Assembly: GCA_024655945.1 (NCBI GenBank) | Contig: JANLFK010000012.1 | Span: forward strand, 1-64,000 | Source: a candidate division KSB1 bacterium | GTDB taxonomy: Bacteria > Zhuqueibacterota > Zhuqueibacteria > JANLFK01 > Oleimicrobiaceae | DNA length: 64,000 bases | Reading direction: 5' to 3' | Shown: positions 56,717 to 64,000 of the stretch, one piece after another | Layout of the letters: every line of letters starts with the position of its first letter | How positions within the stretch are numbered: position 1 is the stretch's first letter | The notes under the pieces: generated by a model | The model's input: the letters and a program-made list of their open reading frames with translations, nothing else | Databases searched by the model: none | What the model was told of the DNA's origin: nothing | Made by a program: the position numbers and the translations under genes

Positions 56717-58786
56717 TCACCGGAGCCTTTGCAGCCTTTCCCACGCGCTCTCATAGGTCGGGTCCAGCTCGATGGCCTGGCGCAGATAGCCACGCGCACG
56801 GCGCAGGTGAAGCTCTGCCAGGCCGTCATAAAGTGTGGCCTCTCCTGGGTACTCGGCGATGGCAATCTCAAGGAGCGTCAACGCCTCCGCCAGCTTGCCG
56901 GCTTCTGCCAACCGCGCCGCCATTTCGCCCACGGCGGAAGGCACCAGGCGCTCTCGCTCTCTGTCCCTTTCCTTTGCTTTGCGCAGGCTCTCCTGAGCCT
57001 TCGCATTTTCGGTAGAACAAACTTCTGCCAAACATTTCATCAGCCACGGCCGTGCTACCCCAGGGTAAAACTCCACGCCCAGTTGCGCCGCACGCGCCGC
57101 CTCGCGAGCCTGTCCCCGAAGGGCATAGTGTTCCACGAGCTTGCCGATTTCTGCGGCAAAGTCGGGGTAGACTCTCGCTCCCGCAAAGCACCTTCGCAGA
57201 TTGGCTTCGAGGTAATTCAGGTCAACAGAGGGGGCGGTGACCATTTGCCTCACCATAGGAGTCCAAGTCTTTGCCCACTCTTCTGCCCAGGCGCGCACGA
57301 GCTGCACCAGCTCAGGAGGCAAGTTGCAGCAGCCAGGCCGATCCTCGCCGGCCCGGGCATAGTCAGCGAAAAAGAGCAATGGCCCCTCTCGGTGGTATCG
57401 CGATAGTGCCTTGTCTCCACAGCGCGTTGCCAGCACCTGCGCCATGTGCGACCCGACGACCACAAAAGGTTCCCCAACCACCGGGTGCCGTCCCTCCTGG
57501 AGTTTGCGCCTGGTCCCTTCGTAGTTTCGGCGCAAAGAATCGAGACAGACCCAGCGACGCACGTAGTCAAATGCCTGCACCAGAGAGGCAGGGTCGGCAG
57601 TTACCGGGCATCCGTAGCGTTCACAGTAAGCCAAGCCGTAGTCAAAGATCTCCTGCAAAGCGCTGTACAACGCCCTCTCGACGGGTGAAGCGAGGTAGGC
57701 GCGGGCACGCCGCTCGTCGAGGAGCAGTTGGATCAGTCGCTCCGCATAGGCCAAAGGGTCACCGCCCTCAAAGTTGTAGGCAAGCGCCAAGGCGAAGTTC
57801 AGCCGCGGCAGACGGAACAGCAGCGTGCGCGTCTCTGGTTGCCCCCCGGTGTGGTACACGCAAAAGTGCCCGTTGAACGGCCGCACCACCCACCCCATGC
57901 CATAGTCCGTATAGCGCCCTCCGCGCGTCACCATGCAGGTGTACATGGCTGCGAGGCTCTCCGGACTGAGCATTTTTCCGCTGTCAAGACCACGGGCGTA
58001 CTTGAGAAGGTCCAGGATGGTGGAGCGTGTGCCGCCGGCGGCAAACCGACTGCTGACGTCCACGAATTCTGAGTTACGCAGCTGACCATCGACGAGGCGA
58101 TAACCTCGCGCACGGTTGGGGATTATCTCCTCCGGATCGTCCATGCGCGTATCGACCATGCCCAGTGGCTGCCAAAGATGCGTGCGCAGATAGTCACCAT
58201 ACCTTTGCTTCGCCGCACCCTCGATCACGCCGCCAAGAAGGTTGTACCCGTAACTGCTGTAGTGGTAGCTTGTGCCCGGTTCCGCCACCAGGTCAAACTG
58301 TGCGAAGATCTCAATGGCCTCACGGGTATCCTTGTGCTCCTTGATTCTTCCTTCCACCTCGTAGTTCTTGTAGTGACTGATGCCACCCAGGTGGCCCAGG
58401 AGTTGGCGCACGGTAATCGGCCATGGCTTGCGCGGAAAGTAGGGGACATAGCGCTGAACCTCAGCATCCAAATCGACCAGCCCACTTTCTGCAAGTTGCA
58501 AGATGGCCACTGCGGTCATGGACTTGGTGACTGAGGCCAGACGGTAGGAGGTCTGCGGCGTCGCAGGTGTGCGGTTCTCCACATCCGCGTAACCAAAGCC
58601 GTCCGCCCATGTGAAGTCGTCCTTGTAGAAACCTACCGAGAGACCCGGGATGCCGTCCGCAGCCATCTGCTGTTGGACAAACTCACGGTAGGCGCGTAAG
58701 GCCTGTTCATACTGCCCCTGGCCCTTTGCAGCGACTGCTGCACCAATCGTGAGCATCACCAGGAGCGTGCACCATGCTCGGCGCAT
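56717..58786 (-). CDS. exported beta-lactamase-family serine hydrolase with C-terminal helical (TPR-like) repeats
   Basis: A 689-residue protein with a signal peptide (to about residue 24). Residues 28-380 are a class C beta-lactamase/penicillin-binding-like domain with SxxK at 85-88 (SVTK), YSSYGYNLLG near 178 in place of YxN, and HTGG near 320 in place of KTG. Residues 390-600 are helical without a recognised motif, and 600-689 have TPR-like repeats (AEAGKLAEALTLLEIAIAEYP, GYLRQAIELDPTYESAW). Such enzymes hydrolyse esters, D-amino acid peptides or beta-lactams; the substrate here is unknown. ATG at 58786 follows GGGAGGAAG; the frame extends 31 codons upstream without a signal. It stands 52 bp from the dehydratase gene on the same strand. 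Confidence 0.87.
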   Translation of the reverse strand: MRRAWCTLLVMLTIGAAVAAKGQGQYEQALRAYREFVQQQMAADGIPGLSVGFYKDDFTWADGFGYADVENRTPATPQTSYRLASVTKSMTAVAILQLAESGLVDLDAEVQRYVPYFPRKPWPITVRQLLGHLGGISHYKNYEVEGRIKEHKDTREAIEIFAQFDLVAEPGTSYHYSSYGYNLLGGVIEGAAKQRYGDYLRTHLWQPLGMVDTRMDDPEEIIPNRARGYRLVDGQLRNSEFVDVSSRFAAGGTRSTILDLLKYARGLDSGKMLSPESLAAMYTCMVTRGGRYTDYGMGWVVRPFNGHFCVYHTGGQPETRTLLFRLPRLNFALALAYNFEGGDPLAYAERLIQLLLDERRARAYLASPVERALYSALQEIFDYGLAYCERYGCPVTADPASLVQAFDYVRRWVCLDSLRRNYEGTRRKLQEGRHPVVGEPFVVVGSHMAQVLATRCGDKALSRYHREGPLLFFADYARAGEDRPGCCNLPPELVQLVRAWAEEWAKTWTPMVRQMVTAPSVDLNYLEANLRRCFAGARVYPDFAAEIGKLVEHYALRGQAREAARAAQLGVEFYPGVARPWLMKCLAEVCSTENAKAQESLRKAKERDRERERLVPSAVGEMAARLAEAGKLAEALTLLEIAIAEYPGEATLYDGLAELHLRRARGYLRQAIELDPTYESAWERLQRLR

Positions 58787-58838
58787 ACTTCCTCCCTCTT
58801 TCACTGCAATAGTAACCGCGAGCCTAAAGGGCCTATCT

Positions 58839-59810
58839 CTACGAGTCCGCCTGAGGCAGCAGCGAGGCACAGAAGGCACTCATGTCTACATTGCCTCCCG
58901 AGAGGATAATGCCAACCCTCTTGCCTGCCACCTTGGCGCTCCCGGAAAGCGCCGCGGCCAAGGCAACTGCCCCTGAGGGCTCCACCACCAGCTTCATCCT
59001 CTCGAAGAGCAAGCGCATGGCCTGCACAATTTCCTCCTCGCTGACCAGCACGATGTCGTCCACCAACTCGCGAATGATGGGAAAGGTCTTATCCCCCAGG
59101 TTCGCACGCAGGCCGTCGGCGATGGTGGCAGGATGCTGATTCGTGACGATGCGCCCTTCCCGTAGCGATCGGAAGGCATCATCGGCATTGCGCGGTTCGC
59201 AGCCCAGGACCTGCACCTGCCGCCGCAAGCCTCTCGCCGCGAGGGCCGTGCCGCTCAGCAAACCACCCCCGCTCACCGGCGCCAGCACCATGTCCAGATG
59301 CTCGACTCCCTCCAGGAGCTCCAGCGCTGCCGTCCCCTGACCGGCGATGATGCGGTGGTCGTTGTAGGGATGAATGAGGGTTGCACCTGTTTCTGCAATG
59401 ATGCGGGCTGCAGCCTCCTGGCGCGCCTCCATGCTGGGCGAGCAGAAGGTAATGCGGCCACCGTAGGCCTTGACTGCCGCCACCTTGACCGTGGGCGCAT
59501 TCTCCGGCATGACGATGTGCGCGACGATTCCCCTGAGACTGGCGGCCAGGGCCAGTGCTGCCGCATGATTTCCGGAGGAATGGGTCACCACGCCAGGAGA
59601 AGCCTCCTCGGCCCCCAAGGCCAGCACCGCGTTGGTGGCACCGCGAATCTTGAACGAGCCACTGCGCTGCAGGTTTTCGCACTTGAAAAACAGCTCGGCA
59701 CCCACCAGTTTGTCTAAGCTGCGGCTCCTGACCACCGGGGTGCGATGGATGTGAGGCGCAATCCGCGCGTGCGCCTCTCTGATATCTGCAAGGGAAGGTC
59801 GTTCGCTCAC
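58839..59810 (-). CDS. PLP-dependent threonine/serine dehydratase (ammonia-lyase) family
   Basis: A 323-residue fold-type II PLP enzyme. The PLP lysine is K54 in SFKIRGA, the substrate loop is SSGNHAAALA at 78-87, and a glycine-rich phosphate loop SGGGLLSG follows. There is no C-terminal ACT domain, so it resembles catabolic threonine dehydratase or serine racemase rather than allosteric IlvA. It would convert L-threonine or L-serine to the 2-oxo acid and ammonia. I chose GTG at 59810, which has GGAG upstream and leaves 31 bp to the previous gene; an ATG at 59873 would overlap that gene by 32 bp. It is co-directional with the aldo/keto reductase. Confidence 0.87.
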   Translation of the reverse strand: MSERPSLADIREAHARIAPHIHRTPVVRSRSLDKLVGAELFFKCENLQRSGSFKIRGATNAVLALGAEEASPGVVTHSSGNHAAALALAASLRGIVAHIVMPENAPTVKVAAVKAYGGRITFCSPSMEARQEAAARIIAETGATLIHPYNDHRIIAGQGTAALELLEGVEHLDMVLAPVSGGGLLSGTALAARGLRRQVQVLGCEPRNADDAFRSLREGRIVTNQHPATIADGLRANLGDKTFPIIRELVDDIVLVSEEEIVQAMRLLFERMKLVVEPSGAVALAAALSGSAKVAGKRVGIILSGGNVDMSAFCASLLPQADS

Positions 59811-59841
59811 CTTGTCGCTCCGCGCTTGTGCGTTGAGGGCC

Positions 59842-60813
59842 TCACCACGCGTACGCCTCGGGCGCTGGGCCACCGGGACCCGGCCAGATCTCGTCTAACT
59901 GGGCGAGGTCTGCGGCGGAAAGTTCAATCTCCAAGGCACGCATGGCAGAGGCCAGCTGGTCCACGGTTCTCGGCCCGATGATGGGCGAGGTCACGGCCGG
60001 GTTGTGCAGCAACCAGGCCAACGCCACGGCAGCAGGCGGTTCCCCACGCTGAGCGCAAAAGGCCTCGTACCTCTCCACCCGCACCCTGTACTTGCCCAGC
60101 GCCTTCTTGATATCGTCCTTGGCGCGGCGCCCCTCCACCGATTCGTTGAGAACGCCGGCTAACAGCCCCCCAGCCAGCGGACTCCACGGAAGGAGGCCTA
60201 CGCCTAAGGCGCGACACATGGGGATCATCTCCAACTCGATGGCGCGCACCGTCAAGTTGTACTTGCTCTGCTCAGAAACGATGCCGAACAGATGGCGCTG
60301 CGCGGCCACGGCGTTCGCGTACACGATGTGCCAGGCGGCAAAGTTGCTGCTCCCCACGTACAGGACCTTGCCGGCCTGAAGGAGCTGTTCCATGGCCTGC
60401 CATATCTCCTCCCACGGCGTCTCCGGGTCGACGTGGTGCATCTGATAGAGGTCAATGCGGTCGGTGCGCAGCCGTCGCAGGCTATCCTCACAGGCGCGGC
60501 AGATGTGGTAGGCAGAAAGGCGGCCGTCGTTCGGGCCTTCCCCCATCTTGCCAAAGACCTTGGTGGCGAGCACTATCTGGTCGCGGCGACCAGGGCGCTG
60601 CGCGCACCACGAACCAATCATCTGCTCCGTGACACCCTCGCCAAGTTTCCACCCGTACACGTTGGCCGTGTCGAAGAAGTTTATCCCCAGCTCAAAAGCC
60701 TTGTCCATGATGGCAAAGCTCTCGCGCTCGTGGGCGTACGGCCCAAAGTTCATGGTGCCAAGGCAAATCCTGCTGACCTTCAGTCCACTGCGACCCAGCT
60801 TGACGTACTCCAT
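59842..60813 (-). CDS. aldo/keto reductase
   Basis: A 323-residue TIM-barrel oxidoreductase with the family's catalytic tetrad visible: D48 and Y53 (FDTANVYG), K85 (LATKVFG) and H126 (LYQMHHVD). The NADPH-binding end (SPIIGPRTVDQL) is also typical. It resembles the YajO/YdjG and potassium-channel-beta groups, which reduce sugar-derived or toxic aldehydes. ATG at 60813 is preceded by AGGAGGAGGG. A clear promoter lies at 60852-60880. The gene probably leads a short unit with the dehydratase and perhaps the serine hydrolase. Physiological substrate unknown. Confidence 0.92.
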   Translation of the reverse strand: MEYVKLGRSGLKVSRICLGTMNFGPYAHERESFAIMDKAFELGINFFDTANVYGWKLGEGVTEQMIGSWCAQRPGRRDQIVLATKVFGKMGEGPNDGRLSAYHICRACEDSLRRLRTDRIDLYQMHHVDPETPWEEIWQAMEQLLQAGKVLYVGSSNFAAWHIVYANAVAAQRHLFGIVSEQSKYNLTVRAIELEMIPMCRALGVGLLPWSPLAGGLLAGVLNESVEGRRAKDDIKKALGKYRVRVERYEAFCAQRGEPPAAVALAWLLHNPAVTSPIIGPRTVDQLASAMRALEIELSAADLAQLDEIWPGPGGPAPEAYAW

Positions 60814-60851
60814 AACCCTCCTCCTCTTGTTTCGCTGACCGGTCTGCGCAT

Positions 60852-60880
60852 AGATTAGGAAATTCGTGGGTAAAAGTCAA
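60852..60880 (-). promoter_or_regulatory. promoter of the aldo/keto reductase unit
   Basis: On the minus strand TTGACT (60875-60880), 17-nt spacer, TAATCT (60852-60857), about 40 bp before the start codon. Confidence 0.65.
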
Positions 60881-60891
60881 GAACAAAACGC

Positions 60892-60918
60892 TTGCATCTC
60901 TGCCACAAAATGTATAGT
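60892..60918 (+). promoter_or_regulatory. possible promoter of the GH13 gene
   Basis: TTGCAT (60892-60897) and TATAGT (60913-60918) with a short 15-nt spacer. TATAGTTTG also resembles the Bacteroidota -7 element. It lies about 45 bp before the GH13 ribosome site. Confidence 0.4.
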
Positions 60919-60968
60919 TTGCCTTGAGCAAGCGGTGCCGAGACCCTACAACCCAGGAGGACGATGCG

Positions 60969-62960
60969 ATGAACGCTCCGCGCCGAGCCAAGCCATTGGC
61001 GCACAGGTCAGCTCGACATCTTCAGACGCACCTGCGGGCCACCGTTGCCGCCGTGCTGCTCGTGCTCTCCATGGGATGCGGCCCGCAGCACGGTCCACGG
61101 CATGCCCCACTGGTGCAGGCGGAGCGTGCCTCCCACTGGCACGAAGGCATCGACTGGAGAGATGAAGTGACTTACTTTCTGCTCATCGACCGCTTCTGCG
61201 ACGGGGACACGAGCAATAACCGCGGTCGCGTCCTGGCCAGCCACCGCCTATGGGATGGCGATCCAACACACCTTGCCTGGCTCAAGACTTACCAAGGGGG
61301 CGACCTGCAAGGGGTGATCAACAAGCTCGACTATCTTCAGCAACTGGGTGTGACCGCCATATGGCTGTCACCCGTATACGACAACAGCGACTCGTCTTTC
61401 ATGGGCTGGTGGGCTTACCACGGCTACCAGCCCGTCGACTTCTTTTCCGTGGAGGAGCATTTTGGCACGCTGGAGCTCTTGCGCGAGCTGGTCAACAAGG
61501 CACACCGCCGAGGGATGAAGGTCATCTTGGACATTGTCTGCAATCACGTCGCGCCCGACCACCCCTGGGTCGCCAATCCGGATAACTGGCAGCGACGCGG
61601 CTTCCGGCATTGGTTCCATCCCCACAGCGGCAAGGACGCCTCCACCAGCATCAACGACTGGCAGGACCAGGCGCAATTGGAGACGCGCGAGTTGCACGGC
61701 ATGCCGGACCTTGCCCAAGAGAATCCCCACGTGTACGAGTTTCTCCTGGACATGTCCAAGTACTGGATCGAGCAGACCGACTGCGACGGCTTTCGCCTGG
61801 ATGCGGTGAAGCATGCGCCAAAGGCCTTCTGGCGCAAATACTGCGACGACATCCATCGCTTTGCGGGGCCCGACTTTTTGCTCTTAGGCGAGGTTTTCGA
61901 GGGCAGCGTCGATTACCTTGCGGAATACGCGGACCTGGGGTTCAACGCCCTGTTCGACATTCCCCTCTACTACACCCTCAACCGCGTCTTTGCTCAGGGC
62001 GCCTCTGTGGGCCTCCTAAGCTCCCACGTGCGGACCAACCAGGCACGATCCGGGAAGATGCTGCTCTCTCCGCTCATCGATAATCACGACGTTGCCCGCT
62101 TCAGCCATTGGGCAGGGGACGATGCCAAGCGGAAGCTTTCCCTGGCCCTCACCTTTCTTCTGACCCACGAGGGCCTGCCCATGCTCTACTACGGCACCGA
62201 GGTGGCCTTGGAAGGGGCGGCGCCGGTCAACCCCTCCACCGGCGAGAGCCAGGACTACTTGAATCGTCTGATGATGCCGTGGGAACGAGTCACAGGAAGG
62301 GACGCGGATCTGGTGGCGCACTGCCGCCGGCTACTGCAGTTGCGCCGCGCCTCTCTTGCCCTGCGGCAAGGTGTGACCGTGGACCTGTACGTGGACCATG
62401 GCGTGTACTGCTACCTGCGCGCCCTCCCCGAGGAGGAGGCAATGGTGGTGCTGAACACCTCGAGCTACGAAGAAGTCAGGTCCATTCCTTTAGCAGGCAC
62501 TCTTTTTTCCGGACACCGGGAGTTGGTGGACGAGCTCTCGGGCCGGAGCTGGCCGGTGAGCGACGACTCCCTCCGTCTCACGATGGCGCCGCGCAGCTCG
62601 TACCTCTTTCGCGCTGTTGCCCCTGCCGGCAGAGCCGCACCAGTTCACCTGCTCCCGCACTGCCCGTTCACCGAACGTTTGACCAAGGACTTTCGAGCCG
62701 TGCGCTTTTCCTGCCGAACAGCGAGCCCCGCAAGATCCGTGGCAGTGGCTGGCGACTTTAACGGGTGGAATCCCGTTGCTCACCCTATGGAAGCCGAGGA
62801 CAGTTCTCGGACTGCGTGGAGCCTGGTCATGCCCTTGCGCGAGGGGCGCTACCGGTACAAGTTCGTGATTGACGGCTCCGTGTGGATCCACGATCCGGCT
62901 GCCCAGTCCCAGGAGCTGGACCCCTACGGCGGGCTGAATTCCGTGGTGGTCGTGCGGTAG
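60969..62960 (+). CDS. GH13 alpha-amylase-type lipoprotein with C-terminal glycogen-binding-like domain
   Basis: A 663-residue lipoprotein: signal ending VLLVLSMGC with the cysteine near residue 36. The GH13 barrel shows nucleophile D278 (DGFRLDAVKH), acid/base E308 (LLGEVFEGS) and D374 (IDNHDVAR). The beta-sandwich of domain C follows, and the last 90 residues are a CBM48/AMPK-like domain (VAVAGDFNGWNPVAH, YRYKFVIDGSVWIHDP), which is unusual at the C-terminus. It would hydrolyse alpha-1,4-glucans, perhaps at the outer membrane. ATG at 60969 with AGGAGGACG upstream. Its stop is five bases from the stop of the convergent dehydrogenase gene. Confidence 0.9.
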   Translation: MNAPRRAKPLAHRSARHLQTHLRATVAAVLLVLSMGCGPQHGPRHAPLVQAERASHWHEGIDWRDEVTYFLLIDRFCDGDTSNNRGRVLASHRLWDGDPTHLAWLKTYQGGDLQGVINKLDYLQQLGVTAIWLSPVYDNSDSSFMGWWAYHGYQPVDFFSVEEHFGTLELLRELVNKAHRRGMKVILDIVCNHVAPDHPWVANPDNWQRRGFRHWFHPHSGKDASTSINDWQDQAQLETRELHGMPDLAQENPHVYEFLLDMSKYWIEQTDCDGFRLDAVKHAPKAFWRKYCDDIHRFAGPDFLLLGEVFEGSVDYLAEYADLGFNALFDIPLYYTLNRVFAQGASVGLLSSHVRTNQARSGKMLLSPLIDNHDVARFSHWAGDDAKRKLSLALTFLLTHEGLPMLYYGTEVALEGAAPVNPSTGESQDYLNRLMMPWERVTGRDADLVAHCRRLLQLRRASLALRQGVTVDLYVDHGVYCYLRALPEEEAMVVLNTSSYEEVRSIPLAGTLFSGHRELVDELSGRSWPVSDDSLRLTMAPRSSYLFRAVAPAGRAAPVHLLPHCPFTERLTKDFRAVRFSCRTASPARSVAVAGDFNGWNPVAHPMEAEDSSRTAWSLVMPLREGRYRYKFVIDGSVWIHDPAAQSQELDPYGGLNSVVVVR

Positions 62961-62965
62961 GCGCG

Positions 62966-63997
62966 CTACTGCAGGTAAATAACCGACTTGATGATGCCCG
63001 GCTCGTAGGCGGCAGCGGCGGCGAAGGCGCCGGCCGCTTCGCCAAGGGGGTACTCATGAGTGACCAAGGCGAGGTCGTGGAGCTGCCCGGCGAGCAACGC
63101 TATCGCTTCGGGCAGGCAAGCGTTCTGCCGCCGCACATTCATGATGCTGAAGTCCTTGCGGCGGAGAAGGTTGATGTCAAAGCTCACCTTGTTGGTGCGG
63201 GGAATGCCAACGATGGCCAGCTTGCCGCCCGGCGCCAGCAGCCGAAGGGCCTGGTCAAGAGCCGCTTGTTCACCGCAGCATTCGGCCGCCACTTCCACGC
63301 CTCCCGGCACCGCTCCCAGAATTTCTCTGACCACGTCCGTGGCTGGGCTTCCCGTCCATTCGGCACCCAGGCGCATGGCAGCCTCGCACCGCCACTGCAA
63401 GGGGTCTGTGACGCAGATGCTTCTCACGCCTTTGACCGAGGCCACGGCCAAGAGACAAAGGCCAATGGCGCCCGCACCCAGGATGGCCATCGTGTGCGGG
63501 GGATTGCCACCCAGCAGGCGGAGGGTATGCAGGGCAATGGCAAGGGGCTCTGCCAACACGCCCTGGCGCAGGTTCACCTGAGGTGGGAGCGGATAACAGC
63601 AGCTCTCCGGCATCACCAGGTACTCGGCCATGCAGCCGGGAGGGCCTCCCGGACTTCCCAGAAAGCGCAGCGCCCGACAGGTGTTGGCCCGCCCGGCGCG
63701 GCACTGGTCGCAACTACCGCAGACCAAGGCGGGGTCCAGCACGACGTTCTGTCCGGGTCGCAGTCTGCGCACCCCGTCGCTCACCTCCACCACCTCCGCC
63801 GTACCCTCACGGCCCACAATCATCGGGAAATGCACCTTCTGGTCGCCGATTCGGCCATCCCGATAATAGTGGAGGTCCGAGCCACAGATGCCGCCGTAGG
63901 CCATGCGCAAGAGCACCTGGCCAGGCTCGCGGAGCCACGGCCGAGGAACGCTGCCCACTTCCACGGTGCGCTGCCCCGTCAAGAGCACCGCGTGCAT
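62966..63997 (-). CDS. zinc-type medium-chain alcohol dehydrogenase (sorbitol/threonine dehydrogenase-like)
   Basis: A 343-residue MDR-family oxidoreductase. C38 (GGICGSDLH) is the first catalytic-zinc ligand, C93, C96, C99 and C107 (CGSCDQC...C) bind the structural zinc, and GAGAIG at 174-179 binds NAD(P). The usual GHE motif reads GREG at 62-65, so the histidine ligand is replaced by arginine (R63). This may alter or abolish zinc catalysis. Best relatives by pattern are L-iditol/sorbitol 2-dehydrogenases and related polyol or sugar-acid dehydrogenases. The ATG at 63997 is three bases from the window edge, so its ribosome site is outside; the start suits the family. Confidence 0.85.
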   Translation of the reverse strand: MHAVLLTGQRTVEVGSVPRPWLREPGQVLLRMAYGGICGSDLHYYRDGRIGDQKVHFPMIVGREGTAEVVEVSDGVRRLRPGQNVVLDPALVCGSCDQCRAGRANTCRALRFLGSPGGPPGCMAEYLVMPESCCYPLPPQVNLRQGVLAEPLAIALHTLRLLGGNPPHTMAILGAGAIGLCLLAVASVKGVRSICVTDPLQWRCEAAMRLGAEWTGSPATDVVREILGAVPGGVEVAAECCGEQAALDQALRLLAPGGKLAIVGIPRTNKVSFDINLLRRKDFSIMNVRRQNACLPEAIALLAGQLHDLALVTHEYPLGEAAGAFAAAAAYEPGIIKSVIYLQ

Positions 63998-64000
63998 GTG

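Overview
The window is about 60% GC and has the features of a Gram-negative member of the Fibrobacterota-Chlorobiota-Bacteroidota (FCB) group. Several secreted proteins end in the type IX secretion sorting tail (YPNPFNP... then a beta-sandwich), there is a SusC-like TonB-dependent receptor, and a TamB/Omp85 pair is present. Most promoters I can read are ordinary TTGACW-N17-TATATT sigma-70 sites, and only one resembles the Bacteroidota TTG/TAnnTTTG type. That argues for a deep FCB lineage (candidate division KSB1 or Calditrichota-like) rather than Bacteroidota proper. This placement is inference.

Layout. (a) 0-7.3 kb: a GHMP kinase-GalU fusion and a GH78 alpha-L-rhamnosidase in one minus-strand operon, divergent from a GT4 glycosyltransferase with an extra alpha-helical C-terminal half. 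(b) 8-42 kb: a large glucuronoarabinoxylan locus. A promoter at 28.75 kb reads leftward through a TonB receptor, a T9SS beta-helix protein, a 1144-residue four-repeat T9SS protein, a GH10 xylanase, a second beta-helix protein, a lipoprotein, a second GH10, an esterase and a GH35-type beta-galactosidase. GH51 faces this array. A second unit has GH3 and a GPH sugar symporter. A third has GH8, GH115 and a URO-D-type methyltransferase homologue. A LacI regulator and a GH43 lipoprotein follow. (c) 42-50 kb: a frameshifted T9SS protein, a membrane AraC regulator interrupted by an in-frame TAG, a secreted metallo-beta-lactamase-fold T9SS protein and 1.7 kb without a recognisable gene. (d) 50-64 kb: TamB and Omp85, a decayed copy of the 42 kb gene, a serine hydrolase with C-terminal helical repeats, a threonine dehydratase-like enzyme, an aldo/keto reductase, a GH13 lipoprotein and a zinc alcohol dehydrogenase.

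How it works together (inference from families): secreted GH10 enzymes, the esterase, GH115, GH51, GH35 and GH43 open and debranch xylan. The TonB receptor imports oligomers, GH8 trims oligoxylans, the GPH symporter crosses the inner membrane and cytoplasmic GH3 yields monosaccharides. The LacI protein probably controls all of this: near-palindromic TTGAAYCGRTTCAA-type sites overlap or follow the -10 of the three xylan promoters and of lacI itself.

The least explained elements are the four-repeat T9SS protein, which carries an exact 810-bp overlapping duplication with codon use unlike its neighbours, the SusD-less receptor locus, the kinase-uridylyltransferase fusion, and the methyltransferase homologue behind GH115.
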